Origin: Granulosicoccus sp.
GTDB taxonomy: Bacteria > Pseudomonadota > Gammaproteobacteria > Granulosicoccales > Granulosicoccaceae
Assembly (NCBI GenBank): GCA_023301725.1
Contig: JALZUD010000076.1
Span: 17,026-81,025 of the forward strand
Reading direction: 5' to 3'
DNA: 64,000 nucleotides
Positions within the stretch are counted from its first letter, which is position 1. Every line of letters begins with the position of its first letter. Below, in pieces: positions 37,126-46,441 of this stretch. Both the position numbers and the translations under genes were made by a program. The notes below the pieces were generated by a model. It made no database searches, was not told the DNA's origin, and saw only the letters and a program-made list of their open reading frames with translations.

Positions 37126-38735
37126 TGCGTTAATCCCAGTGCCTTGTCCATAACGTGAAAAATCACATTCTGCTCAATGGTGCCTCGCACCCGGTAGGCA
37201 CCAGCTCCAAATGCATGCAAGCTGACATCTTCACCACCGTGAGTTTCTGCGGCCAATGGAATCAGGGTTTCCTGATGAAAGCCCGGGGATTCAGTATTAA
37301 CAGCCGACAGATCTTGTCGCCCTCCTAAAGGGGCATCTTGGTAAGTTCTATCCGGATTCAGATTATCGTCGCCGTAGTCTCTGAAGCCTGGTCCGTTGGC
37401 ATACCCTATTGTGGTGTAAGGCAGGCCATCGTCGGCATTCGATGGACTACTTCCTCCGGAGCCTACAACTTTTCCCAGAATAGGGTTACCGCGACGCGGG
37501 GTACCGGCTAGAGTCATTACGTGACTATGGTCAGCTGTTACCAGAATTAAGGTGTCATCACTATTGGTCAGGTCTATGGCGCGGGATATAGCCAATGACA
37601 TTTCCAGTGTTTCGTTCAATGCACCAGAGGCATTTCCAGCGTGATGAGCTTGATCAATTCGACCGGCCTCCACCACTAGAAGAAAACCATCCGGGTCACG
37701 GCTCAATAACTCAATCGCCTTGGTCACCATCTTGGAGAGTGAAGGCTCGATGCCTGAGTTAACCGACCTATCTGACTCGTATTGAAGATGCGAGCTATTA
37801 AACATCCCAAACACGTTGCCTGCTTGTGAAACGTCTAGAGCGTCGAGTCCGGATTCGTTAAAAACATAGCGCCCATCGGTGTATTGACTCTGCCATTGAG
37901 CTATCAAATTTTGTCCGTCGGTGCGATCACCACCACTTTGGCCAAATGCCGCTGTGAGATCACCGCTTGTACCATCATTGGGAAGAAAATGTCGTCTGCC
38001 GCCGCCAAACACAACATCAATACCGTCAACATCAGCATTGGGAAAGCGTTGCTCCAGATTGGCTTCAAAGTTGACAAGCTGAGAGGCTATGTCTTCGCAC
38101 CCCTGGCTAATAACCTGTTCAGACTGATCGGAGATATCTTCCCAGCCTCGGTTGACCGATTTGGCATAGGTTGCTGCAGGTGTCGCATGTGTAACACGGG
38201 CCGTACTGACAACACCCGTTGCCAGGCCTCGAATTTCAGCCAGATCAAGCGCTGATACCAACTCGTTGCCAGCTTGTTGTAAGCAGTTACCCACCGTTGC
38301 TGATGCGTTGATTCCAACCACACCGGCGTTGGTTTTAACACCCGACATCATGGCAGTCATGGTGCCCGCCGAATCGGGAATTTGCGCATTCACGTTGTAC
38401 GTTTTCACTAAGGCTGTATGTGGGAACTGTTCAAAACTCAATGAAGATTCCTCTCCCAATCCACCCGCACGCTGCCCTCCAAGAATGCGCGCCGCTGTCA
38501 CAGTGGATATCCCCATGCCGTCGCCAACAAACAGAATGACGTTTTTGGCTGTGGCTGGCTGATTGGCGTCCACACTGGCTCTTGCGGTGACTTGTTGCTG
38601 CCCAGCCGAGAACCATGGACTCTGGGCTTGCGAATCGGGAATCGCTTGCGCCTGCGCTGCCGCAGTGAAAGGCAATATCGACGCAGCCACTATTAATGAT
38701 GATATTTTGATTTTGTATCTCCCCAATCCGTGCAA
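37122..38735 (-). CDS. Alkaline phosphatase, periplasmic (PhoA family)
   Basis: First gene of the minus-strand phosphatase unit, 537 residues. It has a Sec signal peptide (SSLIVAASILPFTAAAQAQA) and no lipobox. FVGDGMGIST, DSAGTMTA, GRIDQAHHAG and TADHSH are all conserved with the downstream paralogue; GRIDQAHHAG has Gln where the other has Gly-His. The two proteins are clearly a tandem duplication that diverged in localisation. The divergent gap to the RND adaptor gene (38736-38897) should carry the promoter; I see no clear PhoB box. Confidence 0.9.
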   Translation of the reverse strand: MHGLGRYKIKISSLIVAASILPFTAAAQAQAIPDSQAQSPWFSAGQQQVTARASVDANQPATAKNVILFVGDGMGISTVTAARILGGQRAGGLGEESSLSFEQFPHTALVKTYNVNAQIPDSAGTMTAMMSGVKTNAGVVGINASATVGNCLQQAGNELVSALDLAEIRGLATGVVSTARVTHATPAATYAKSVNRGWEDISDQSEQVISQGCEDIASQLVNFEANLEQRFPNADVDGIDVVFGGGRRHFLPNDGTSGDLTAAFGQSGGDRTDGQNLIAQWQSQYTDGRYVFNESGLDALDVSQAGNVFGMFNSSHLQYESDRSVNSGIEPSLSKMVTKAIELLSRDPDGFLLVVEAGRIDQAHHAGNASGALNETLEMSLAISRAIDLTNSDDTLILVTADHSHVMTLAGTPRRGNPILGKVVGSGGSSPSNADDGLPYTTIGYANGPGFRDYGDDNLNPDRTYQDAPLGGRQDLSAVNTESPGFHQETLIPLAAETHGGEDVSLHAFGAGAYRVRGTIEQNVIFHVMDKALGLTQ

Positions 38736-38897
38736 TTCACAGTGCCAACCAGCGTGAGCTTAAAATATACTCGCAAAACGAAGCATCTTTTTTGCACATT
38801 TTGTCGTTAGTCTAACGATGTTCCCATTTTCTTACCCTGTTCGTATCATTAACATGTCCATCGTTAACTGTCTGACACAATTTAGAAGAGCATTATT

Positions 38898-40124
38898 ATG
38901 AATAACCCCACCCGTAGCGTGGTTGGCGCATTGATTCTCATGGCCGTGGTTATAGGGGCTTGGTTTGTTTTCTATGCCTCTGATCCATCTGCTGCGGGAG
39001 GTGCTGGATCTGGGCAGGGAGCTGCAACTTCCGGCAAAGGCGGCGGTGGTGGACGCGGCGGCCGGCAAGCTCCTTTGGTTGTGGCCAGCCCAGTTGTTGA
39101 ACGATTAGTCGACAACAGACTCAAGGCGGTCGGTAACGGCGAGGCTTTGGCCTCGATAAGTGTTGTTCCCTTGACCGGTGGCATTCTTACTGAGATTCTT
39201 GTCTCTGCGGGCCAACAGGTAGAAGCTGACACGATATTGGCGCGACTAGATAATGAGGAGCAACAGATTGCACGTGATCGCGCTGCCCGAACCGCCGATG
39301 AGGCGAACGCTGACGCTGCACGTCTCCAGCGACTGTTTCGATCACAAACGGTCACAGAGGTCGAATACAACAGGGCTCTGGCAGAGAGCAGCGATGCCCA
39401 ACTTGCGCTGCGTGATGCAGAGCTGACATTGGCACGCCGCACTATATCGACCCCCATGGCTGGTATTGTCGGATTTGTCGAACATAATCGCGGCAATTAT
39501 ATATCTGCTCAATCCCAGCTTCTTACCGTCGATGATCGCTCAAAGCTCATCGTAGAGTTCTGGATTCCCGAGCGATTTGCCAACAAAATACGTATTGGGC
39601 AAGTCATCAAAGCTGTTGCTCTCTCCACACCAGGCTCACCGATAAACGGCACAATCATAGGAGTTGGCAGTCGTATAGAGCCAAACAGCCGTACCTTAGA
39701 GGTGAAGGCCGTCATTGAAAACATCGGCGATATCTTTCGTCCGGGCATGTCGTTTGAACTCGAATTGACATTTCCAGGAGAGACTTACCCGGCGGTAAAC
39801 CCACTCGCTGTTCAATGGGACTCAACAGGCTCTTATGTCTGGAAAATGCAAGACGATATCGCCACACGCGTTCCTGCAATCATTATTCAGAGAAATCCAG
39901 AATCGGTGTTAGTTGACGCGGAGTTAAAGGCAGATGATCAAGTTATTATCGAAGGCTTACTCACATTACGCGAAGGTTCAAAGGTGAGAGTGGATGGCGC
40001 GCCCCAAGGCAATCGAGGTAACGCAGCAGCTCAAGCCAATCAAGCAAAAGCGGACACCGCAAAGACAGGTACTGCAGAGCTTACAAAACCCACCGTAAAA
40101 GCCTCCGAAGGTGGTGGCTCATGA
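38898..40124 (+). CDS. RND efflux periplasmic adaptor (membrane fusion protein)
   Basis: A 408-residue HlyD/AcrA-type adaptor. An N-terminal membrane anchor (VGALILMAVVIGAWFVF) is followed by a Gly-rich tract (about 35-55), then the lipoyl-like half (GQQVEADTILARLD), an alpha hairpin, the second lipoyl half (STPMAGIVGFVEHNRGNYIS) and beta-barrel parts. The last 40 residues are Ala/Lys-rich and disordered-looking. Its stop overlaps the pump gene by 4 bp (ATGA), so the two are coupled. No outer-membrane channel gene lies beside it; it probably uses a shared TolC. Confidence 0.92.
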   Translation: MNNPTRSVVGALILMAVVIGAWFVFYASDPSAAGGAGSGQGAATSGKGGGGGRGGRQAPLVVASPVVERLVDNRLKAVGNGEALASISVVPLTGGILTEILVSAGQQVEADTILARLDNEEQQIARDRAARTADEANADAARLQRLFRSQTVTEVEYNRALAESSDAQLALRDAELTLARRTISTPMAGIVGFVEHNRGNYISAQSQLLTVDDRSKLIVEFWIPERFANKIRIGQVIKAVALSTPGSPINGTIIGVGSRIEPNSRTLEVKAVIENIGDIFRPGMSFELELTFPGETYPAVNPLAVQWDSTGSYVWKMQDDIATRVPAIIIQRNPESVLVDAELKADDQVIIEGLLTLREGSKVRVDGAPQGNRGNAAAQANQAKADTAKTGTAELTKPTVKASEGGGS

Positions 40125-43100
40125 GCACGTCCAATGCAAAAATAAACATCAACGATATGACGGCGTTGTTTGTCAGGCGCCCGGTGCTCGCTGTAGTACT
40201 CAGCCTACTGATCATAGTCGCTGGAGTAGCCGCCGTAAATGGCGTGGAAATTCGAGAACTGCCAGCAGTAGAAAGCCCGGTAGTGACGGTAACGACCTCT
40301 TATACAGGGGCATCTCCCGAGACGGTAGATCGCGAGGTCACAGCCATTATCGAAGCTGCGGCTGGACGTGTTTCGGGTGTTAAGAACATCTCGTCTTCTT
40401 CCTCATTTGGAAGTAGCCGAGTCACTGCTGATTTTCGAGACTCAACCGACCTTGATGTCGCTGCCAGTGACATGCGAGACGCCATTGCTCGTGTGTCAAG
40501 AGAATTGCCAGACGATGTTGATGATCCTCAAATCGTCAAGGCTGACAGTGATGCACAGCCCGTTATGCGACTGGCTGTTACATCAGCCAACATGAGTGCT
40601 GAGGAAATGACTCTCGTTGTGGAAGAGCTTGTTGTTGACAACTTCACAACACTCAATGGGGTCGCTGATGTTCAAGTTTACGGCGACCGTGAACAAGTGT
40701 TTAGTGTTGATGTAGACCAATCAAAGCTTGCCAGTCGCGGCTTAAGCATTGCTGATATCGCTTCAGCCCTTTCCGATGCAGCCTTTGATGCCCCTGCGGG
40801 TTCGTTATCCAGTGACACTCAAAATCTATCGGTTCGCGCTATTGCCTCAGTGGATACACCTGAAGAATTTGAAGACCTTATTATTAGTGGCAGAACGCGC
40901 ATTGGTGATGTAGCCACAGTAACGTTGGGTGCAGACGTAGGCTCCAGCGCTTTGCGCGCTAACGGCAAGACAGGTGTTGGCCTGGGCATCGTCAAACAAG
41001 CTGGTGCCAACACATTGGAAATATCAACCGACGTCAGTGCTGCGGCAGACCGGGTCAGAGAGCTACTACCTGAAGGCATGGACATACGAGTAACCAGTGA
41101 CGATGCAGTGTTTATCAATAGCTCTATAAAAGAAGTATTAACCTCATTGCTTCTGGCTATCAGCATTGTGGTAGCCATTATTTTCATCTTTTTATTGAAC
41201 TGGCGCGCCACATTGATTCCAGCACTGACCTTGCCTGTCGCGCTTATCGGCACGATTGCTGGCATCTGGTTGGCTGGGTTCTCAATTAACATCCTCACTT
41301 TGCTGGCTCTGGTGCTCGCAACCGGCATGGTGGTGGACGATGCCATTGTGGTGCTGGAGAACATTGTCAATCAACGCAACAAGGGCATGGGTGCGAAAGC
41401 GGCGGCCGTCATTGGTACACGCCAAGTGTTTTTCGCGGTAATAACTACCACCGCTGTACTTGCCGCTGTATTTGTCCCCTTATCGTTTCTACCTGGCCAA
41501 GCCGGTGGTCTGTTTCTTGAGTTTGGCTATGTGCTGGCGATAGCTGTCACTATTTCCTCCATCGTGGCGTTGTCGCTGTGCCCCATGCTTGCCTCAAAAT
41601 TACTAACAAACAACCCTAAAAACCACAGACCTGTCGCGCCAGTGCGTGCTGTGCATGCTGTTGGGTATTACTTGGCCGGCATCTATAAACGCATTCTAGC
41701 GTTGTGTTTGGCCGTGCCACTGTTGGTTGTCTTGGCAGCCTCTAGCGTGGGCGCGCTGGCGTGGTTCACGCTGGATAAAATCCCAGAAGAGTTAGTACCA
41801 CGCGAAGATCGTTCAGTCGCGCTGTTAAGAGTTTCAGCGCCTCAAGGTGTCAGTGTGGAATATACCTCTTCACAACTACGCAAGATAGAAGAAATACTCG
41901 AGAAATTTCAAGACAACGGAGAGGCCGCAAACATCTTCTCTATTTCAGGTCGAGGCGGAACAAACAGTGGTTTTATGGTGCTCACGCTAAAACCGTGGGA
42001 TGAACGAGAGCGTAGCCAAGCAGAAATTGTTGCTGAACTCAATCGAGGGCTGGCGAAAATTCCTGCTGTGCGCGCTTTTGCCATCCAACCCAATAGTCTG
42101 GGCATTCGTGGTGCTGGCTCTGGTTTATCAGTGGCGATCACAGGCGAAAACTATGGGGATCTTGCCGCTACTGCCGATAAACTGATTGAAAAACTGGAAG
42201 CAGACTCAAGGTTTGGCAGAGTGAGCCTAAACTATGAAACCAACCGGGCACAACTATCAATCACCATTGATAGAGAACGTGCTGCAGACTTGGGTATTCC
42301 TATTGATGGGTTGGACTCGGCGATGCAATCGGTACTCGATGGGCGTGACATAGGCGATGTCTTCATAGAAGATCGCGCGGTGGCTGTAAAACTGGTATCA
42401 ACCACTCAGCCAATTAACGATCCTACAGATCTTGCGAACCTGTTTTTGCAAGCCTCTGACGGGCGTATCGTACCGATGAGCACCATCGCCACTGTGGAAG
42501 AAAACGCGATAGCTGCCTCCCTACCACGCGAGGGGCGTTCACGTTCTGTGACGATAAGTGCAGGACTCACACCTGAATTTGCTCTACGTGACGCGATGAA
42601 TGAACTGGAATCACTTGCGACACCCATCCTGCAATCCAATATGCGCCTATTACCTTTGGCAGAAGCTGCGACGCTTAATGAAACCTCTAGCGGCCTGCTG
42701 CTGACGTTTGGCTTCGCCATTGTCATTGTGTTTCTGGTCTTAGCCGCACAATTCGAAAGTTTTGTAAGCAGCCTAATCCTCATCTTTACCGTACCGTTTG
42801 GTTTGGCTAGTGCCGTCTTTGCTCTGCACCTGACAGGTACTTCATTGAATGTTTACAGCCAGATTGGACTTGTGCTTTTAGTGGGTATCATGGCTAAAAA
42901 CGGGATTTTAATGGTCGAATTTGCCAACCAACTACGCGACGAGGGCATGTCCGTAAAAGAGGCCTCGATGGAAGCTGCAACTCGTCGCTTGCGTCCTATT
43001 TCCATGACCATGTTGTCTACAGTTCTAAGTGGAATACCTTTAGTGCTTGCCTCTGGAGCCGGCGCAGAAGCACGTATTGCACTGGGCTGGGTCATCGTAG

Positions 43101-43255
43101 GTGGCTTGGGGCTGGCCACAGTCTTTACTTTGTTCTTAACACCAGTTGCCTATAGTTTATTGGCAGGTTTATCCAAACCAAAAGCTGCCAATGAGAAGCG
43201 CCTGCATGAGGAATTGAAGAAAGCAGAATCCTTAATACTGGCTGAGGGTGCTTAG
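40121..43255 (+). CDS. RND efflux transporter, inner-membrane pump
   Basis: A 1044-residue proton-driven exporter of the AcrB/MexB family, with the two-fold repeat of six helices and large periplasmic loops. TM4 carries the proton-relay Asp pair (ATGMVVDDAIVVLENI), and the loops carry GASPETVDREVT and related HAE-family words. The C-terminal half ends with TPVAYSLL and a charged tail. The pump family exports drugs, bile salts or lipophilic acids; substrates cannot be deduced. It forms one unit with the adaptor upstream. Confidence 0.94.
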   Translation: MSTSNAKININDMTALFVRRPVLAVVLSLLIIVAGVAAVNGVEIRELPAVESPVVTVTTSYTGASPETVDREVTAIIEAAAGRVSGVKNISSSSSFGSSRVTADFRDSTDLDVAASDMRDAIARVSRELPDDVDDPQIVKADSDAQPVMRLAVTSANMSAEEMTLVVEELVVDNFTTLNGVADVQVYGDREQVFSVDVDQSKLASRGLSIADIASALSDAAFDAPAGSLSSDTQNLSVRAIASVDTPEEFEDLIISGRTRIGDVATVTLGADVGSSALRANGKTGVGLGIVKQAGANTLEISTDVSAAADRVRELLPEGMDIRVTSDDAVFINSSIKEVLTSLLLAISIVVAIIFIFLLNWRATLIPALTLPVALIGTIAGIWLAGFSINILTLLALVLATGMVVDDAIVVLENIVNQRNKGMGAKAAAVIGTRQVFFAVITTTAVLAAVFVPLSFLPGQAGGLFLEFGYVLAIAVTISSIVALSLCPMLASKLLTNNPKNHRPVAPVRAVHAVGYYLAGIYKRILALCLAVPLLVVLAASSVGALAWFTLDKIPEELVPREDRSVALLRVSAPQGVSVEYTSSQLRKIEEILEKFQDNGEAANIFSISGRGGTNSGFMVLTLKPWDERERSQAEIVAELNRGLAKIPAVRAFAIQPNSLGIRGAGSGLSVAITGENYGDLAATADKLIEKLEADSRFGRVSLNYETNRAQLSITIDRERAADLGIPIDGLDSAMQSVLDGRDIGDVFIEDRAVAVKLVSTTQPINDPTDLANLFLQASDGRIVPMSTIATVEENAIAASLPREGRSRSVTISAGLTPEFALRDAMNELESLATPILQSNMRLLPLAEAATLNETSSGLLLTFGFAIVIVFLVLAAQFESFVSSLILIFTVPFGLASAVFALHLTGTSLNVYSQIGLVLLVGIMAKNGILMVEFANQLRDEGMSVKEASMEAATRRLRPISMTMLSTVLSGIPLVLASGAGAEARIALGWVIVGGLGLATVFTLFLTPVAYSLLAGLSKPKAANEKRLHEELKKAESLILAEGA

Positions 43256-43327
43256 CTCACATTGCAAGCAACTCAATAGGGCGATTATTAGCCTATAGTG
43301 TTGGCTAGAACCCACAAGTAATATTTC

Positions 43328-44158
43328 ATGTCAAAGCACTCCATATTGATCACTGGCTGTTCATCAGGAATTGGTGAACATGCCGCTCACACCCTGCACC
43401 AACGGGGTTGGCGTGTTTTTGCCACGTGCCGCTATCAAAACGACTGCGATGCATTAAGCGAACAAGGCCTAGAGTCTTTTGTACTGGACTACGACAGTAG
43501 CGAATCTATCGAGGATGCCGTTGCGAAAGTGCATGAGCTAACGGATGGAAAACTGGATGCGCTTTTCAACAATGGAGCGTTCGCCATTCCGGGACGTGTA
43601 GAAGACTTACCACGCGATGCCCTGCGATCTATATTCGAGACCAACTTGTTTGGTCAATTCGAGCTGATCAATGCAGTGTTACCCAAAATGCGACAACATG
43701 ACCACGGCAGAATTATCAATAACTCATCTGTGCTTGGGTTTGCCGCACAACCTTTTCGCGGTGCCTACAATTCCACCAAGTTTGCGATGGAAGGACTAAC
43801 CGACACACTACGCTTGGAACTGCATGACACCAACATCAAAATTGTGTTGATTGAACCGGGCCCTATAGGTACAAAAATACGCGAAAATTCCATACCTCAC
43901 TTTGAGCGCTGGATTGACTGGAAAAAATCAGCTGCACGCGAGCAATATGAAGAACAACTCATTCCTCGGCTGTATACACCTGCCACGAAAAAAGATCGAT
44001 TCGAACTGGACTGTTCAGCAGTAACCGAGAAGTTGATACACGCACTGGAAAATGCAAAACCCAAACCACGTTATTACATCACTACCCCAACTCATGTTGC
44101 GGGTTTTCTCAAGCGAGTGCTGAGCACTAGGTTGCTTGATTGGGCTTTGCTTAGGTGA
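43328..44158 (+). CDS. Short-chain dehydrogenase/reductase
   Basis: Classical SDR of 276 residues. The NAD(P) loop is ITGCSSGIGEHAA, the structural NNG is at NNGAFA, and catalytic Ser (NNSSVLG) and YNSTK are all present. The unusual Arg in CRYQNDCD after the second strand suggests NADP preference. The C-terminal 80 residues resemble the retinol/steroid-dehydrogenase-like DltE/YbbO group. It lies 72 bp after the RND pump on the same strand but has no obvious link. Substrate unknown. Confidence 0.9.
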   Translation: MSKHSILITGCSSGIGEHAAHTLHQRGWRVFATCRYQNDCDALSEQGLESFVLDYDSSESIEDAVAKVHELTDGKLDALFNNGAFAIPGRVEDLPRDALRSIFETNLFGQFELINAVLPKMRQHDHGRIINNSSVLGFAAQPFRGAYNSTKFAMEGLTDTLRLELHDTNIKIVLIEPGPIGTKIRENSIPHFERWIDWKKSAAREQYEEQLIPRLYTPATKKDRFELDCSAVTEKLIHALENAKPKPRYYITTPTHVAGFLKRVLSTRLLDWALLR

Positions 44159-44184
44159 TATTCCGACACCGATGCATGGGACAA

Positions 44185-44460
44185 CTAAACAGAAAACATA
44201 TTTTCTAAATCGTGCTTTGAGAAAGCTTTAAACGCTAACATCGATTCGGTTGTCTCTATTCCTTCGATATCCACAAGCTGATTGGTCACCAAATCTGCAA
44301 GGGCGTCATTGGTCGCTACCCTTATCATTACTACTAAGTCATAGTTACCACTGACTGAATAGACTTCCGTTACACCCGGTACGTTAGTCAGCTTTTCAGC
44401 AACTTCATTGACTTTATGTCTATTAACTGTCAGAAGAATAATAGAAGTGACCATATCCAC
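44185..44460 (-). CDS. Stand-alone Lrp/AsnC effector-binding (RAM) domain protein
   Basis: A 91-residue protein consisting only of the ligand-binding half of Lrp/AsnC regulators (VTSIILLTVNRHKVNEVAEKL, GNYDLVVMIRV, IEGIETTESMLAF), without the helix-turn-helix. Such single-domain proteins may bind amino acids and assemble into rings, or modulate full-length Lrp members by mixed oligomers. ATG 44460 or the next ATG two codons later could be used. It converges on the SDR gene. The gap upstream, 44461-44957, holds a degraded fragment. Confidence 0.85.
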   Translation of the reverse strand: MDMVTSIILLTVNRHKVNEVAEKLTNVPGVTEVYSVSGNYDLVVMIRVATNDALADLVTNQLVDIEGIETTESMLAFKAFSKHDLENMFSV

Positions 44461-44757
44461 ACTGCCTTAAAAAAGTAGGTTGCACTATACCACTCGACAT
44501 TGCACTTTCAGACTTACACACGTAACGACACGATTTTTAAGCACCAGCAAAATTAGCACTAGCTTGGCACCCGCCACTGCAAAAGCTGATACTTAGACGC
44601 TCAGCTAAGCGACCGCTGTCAATACAAAAACACTACAAATAACGCCACTGGCAGTATCCAGCATAGTTAATCTTTGAAAAAATGAGCAATTTCAAGAATA
44701 CCTTGATTTTACCAAACTGTTCAGTAAACTACGAGCTGAACAATTTGGACTGCGGGC
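44461..44757. other. Intergenic region upstream of the RAM-domain gene
   Basis: About 300 bp with no gene I can support. It is AT-rich near 44680-44740 and may hold promoters for both flanks. Confidence 0.5.
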
Positions 44758-44946
44758 ATGCTGCAAGAAATAGTGGAAGGCAAATGGATAGCCTCTTTTC
44801 GCAGAGCCTTAGAACTTAATGGCATTGGCAAAGGTAGTCAAATTACTGTTGTGGCTGAGATCCAATTTGGCATACCTATTCCGACAGGTACGCTTTACCA
44901 AAATTTTCCAGAGCCGCTTTCCACCATTTTGATAAATTGGTCTTAA
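44758..44946 (+). pseudogene. Possible decayed N-terminal fragment of an M29-like aminopeptidase
   Basis: A 62-codon frame whose first half (EGKWIASFRRALELNGIGKG, then ITVVAEIQ) recalls the N-terminus of leucyl aminopeptidase (M29-type) genes that read W-I-x-A-F and then V-A-V-L-S-E. After about 35 residues the similarity ends and the frame stops. It sits 11 bp before the HIT gene. This rests on memory of family patterns; it could be a chance frame or a true short gene. Confidence 0.25.
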
Positions 44947-44957
44947 TTCGATCCTGA

Positions 44958-45380
44958 ATGATGAACCCACGCATAGAAGCTGACACCTTCCCGGTTTGCA
45001 CAACCGCTTTTTCAAATGTGCGCCTGATGAACGATAAACGTTGGCCCTGGTTTATACTACTGCCCAATGAACCTGAGCGTTTAAACACTGAGGACGCGGC
45101 TAGCGCTGAATTACATGACTTGCCAGAGAAGCTACGCACAGGATTTATGGGTGATGTGACGCGTGTTAGTGAATTAGTAAAGCAACACACGCAATGCAAG
45201 AGCGTCAATATTGCGATGCTGGGCAACGTGGTGCCAGACTTACATTGTCATGTAATCGCTAGAGAGGAAGGCGATATAAATTGGCCTAGCCCTGTGTGGG
45301 GGTTCGAACACGCCATAGCGTATTCCAATGACCAGCCTCAGGCGCTCATTGATTTTATTAAAGCAGGTTTGGCAAGTTGA
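44958..45380 (+). CDS. HIT-family protein
   Basis: A 140-residue histidine-triad superfamily protein. The nucleotide-binding motif is DLHCHVIARE near residue 95, a variant of HxHxH with the third His replaced by Ile. The GD (EEGD) and WP segments that follow are typical of the bacterial HIT-like group related to diadenosine tetraphosphate hydrolases. The preserved two His support nucleotide binding, but full hydrolase activity is uncertain. It is convergent with the GNAT gene 8 bp away. Confidence 0.85.
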   Translation: MMNPRIEADTFPVCTTAFSNVRLMNDKRWPWFILLPNEPERLNTEDAASAELHDLPEKLRTGFMGDVTRVSELVKQHTQCKSVNIAMLGNVVPDLHCHVIAREEGDINWPSPVWGFEHAIAYSNDQPQALIDFIKAGLAS

Positions 45381-45388
45381 AAGAATGT

Positions 45389-46441
45389 TCAGGAGTCAAC
45401 TGGCCACACATTAACAGCGGCGGCGCTGTTCACTAAGCGATCTAACTCTTCGCTACCAGTAACGGTATGCATCAGTATTGATATATCGGCTTTTGATGAA
45501 TGAATCCAGCGACTCAACATGCCTGAATTTTGTAGCTGTGCAAACAAATGACTTTGTGGGTCGACGTACACAGCCGCAAAGTGGCATTGATACTCACACA
45601 TAATCGAACTCACAAATTGAGGCCACAGTTTTTCAGATCCTGTGCGAATACTCACATCTGAAAACGACACGTAGCTGAATTGTTCAGGATTAAATCGTCT
45701 ACGGGCAACGGCGAATGGTGTTACAAATAATCGAGTGCACCAGCGTGCTATTGCCCCCATGTGGCGAATACTAAAACGCGTGACAGCAGCGCGAGCACAG
45801 ATTACGACCCCTTGAGCATCTTTGAGTATGTAGGCCGGGAGTTTGGATAGAGTGATATCTTGTAGTTGGTAATCGTTGGTAGTCGTTGTCTGTAAAGCAT
45901 GCCATTGTGTGGGGCTCAGGTTATCAAGCCGCTGCACACTCTCTAGCATTTTGGGCCACTGTTTGTACGTCATGTATATTGACAAGCCAGCGACTTCAAC
46001 CGCACCCATAGCCCTCAACAATTGCAATGAGCGGGCATTGTCATTATCAATACATCCGTACGACATTGCGGCTGACTCAGAAGATTGCCTGGCCATCCAT
46101 TGCATGGCTGTAGTGGTAAGTGATTTACCAATGCCGCGTCGCTGATATTCCTCGTGTACGGCAAGCACACCTCGATAATAACCAGTGATATTTTTATCGA
46201 ATAGCCGTAGATCACGTTTATCGATAACATAAGCGCCAATTAACTGCTCATCCAATAAGGCATGGAAAAATACGGGTTGGTTAAAGCGTGTTAACTGCTG
46301 TGCAACGTCTAGACGTCTATAATGCAGACCTTCGGCACCAAACGTGACGGACTCCACCAAACCCACCAACTGTTCGTGCGCTTGCTCTTCAATACTTATG
46401 GTGATATCGGTTGAACATATTGGCGCCTCATCAGACATCAT
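45389..46441 (-). CDS. GNAT-family N-acetyltransferase with a second, C-terminal domain
   Basis: About 350 residues. The N-terminal 165 carry the GNAT acetyl-CoA motif A (AVHEEYQRRGIGKSL) and motif B (NDNARSLQLLRAMGA). The C-terminal half (about 180-350) could be a second, degenerate GNAT fold but lacks a recognisable acetyl-CoA loop. The most likely start is ATG 46441, overlapping the end of the ATP-grasp gene, so the two are translationally coupled. An ATP-dependent ligase and an acyltransferase made together suggest modification of an amino acid or peptide-like molecule. Confidence 0.75.
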   Translation of the reverse strand: MMSDEAPICSTDITISIEEQAHEQLVGLVESVTFGAEGLHYRRLDVAQQLTRFNQPVFFHALLDEQLIGAYVIDKRDLRLFDKNITGYYRGVLAVHEEYQRRGIGKSLTTTAMQWMARQSSESAAMSYGCIDNDNARSLQLLRAMGAVEVAGLSIYMTYKQWPKMLESVQRLDNLSPTQWHALQTTTTNDYQLQDITLSKLPAYILKDAQGVVICARAAVTRFSIRHMGAIARWCTRLFVTPFAVARRRFNPEQFSYVSFSDVSIRTGSEKLWPQFVSSIMCEYQCHFAAVYVDPQSHLFAQLQNSGMLSRWIHSSKADISILMHTVTGSEELDRLVNSAAAVNVWPVDS

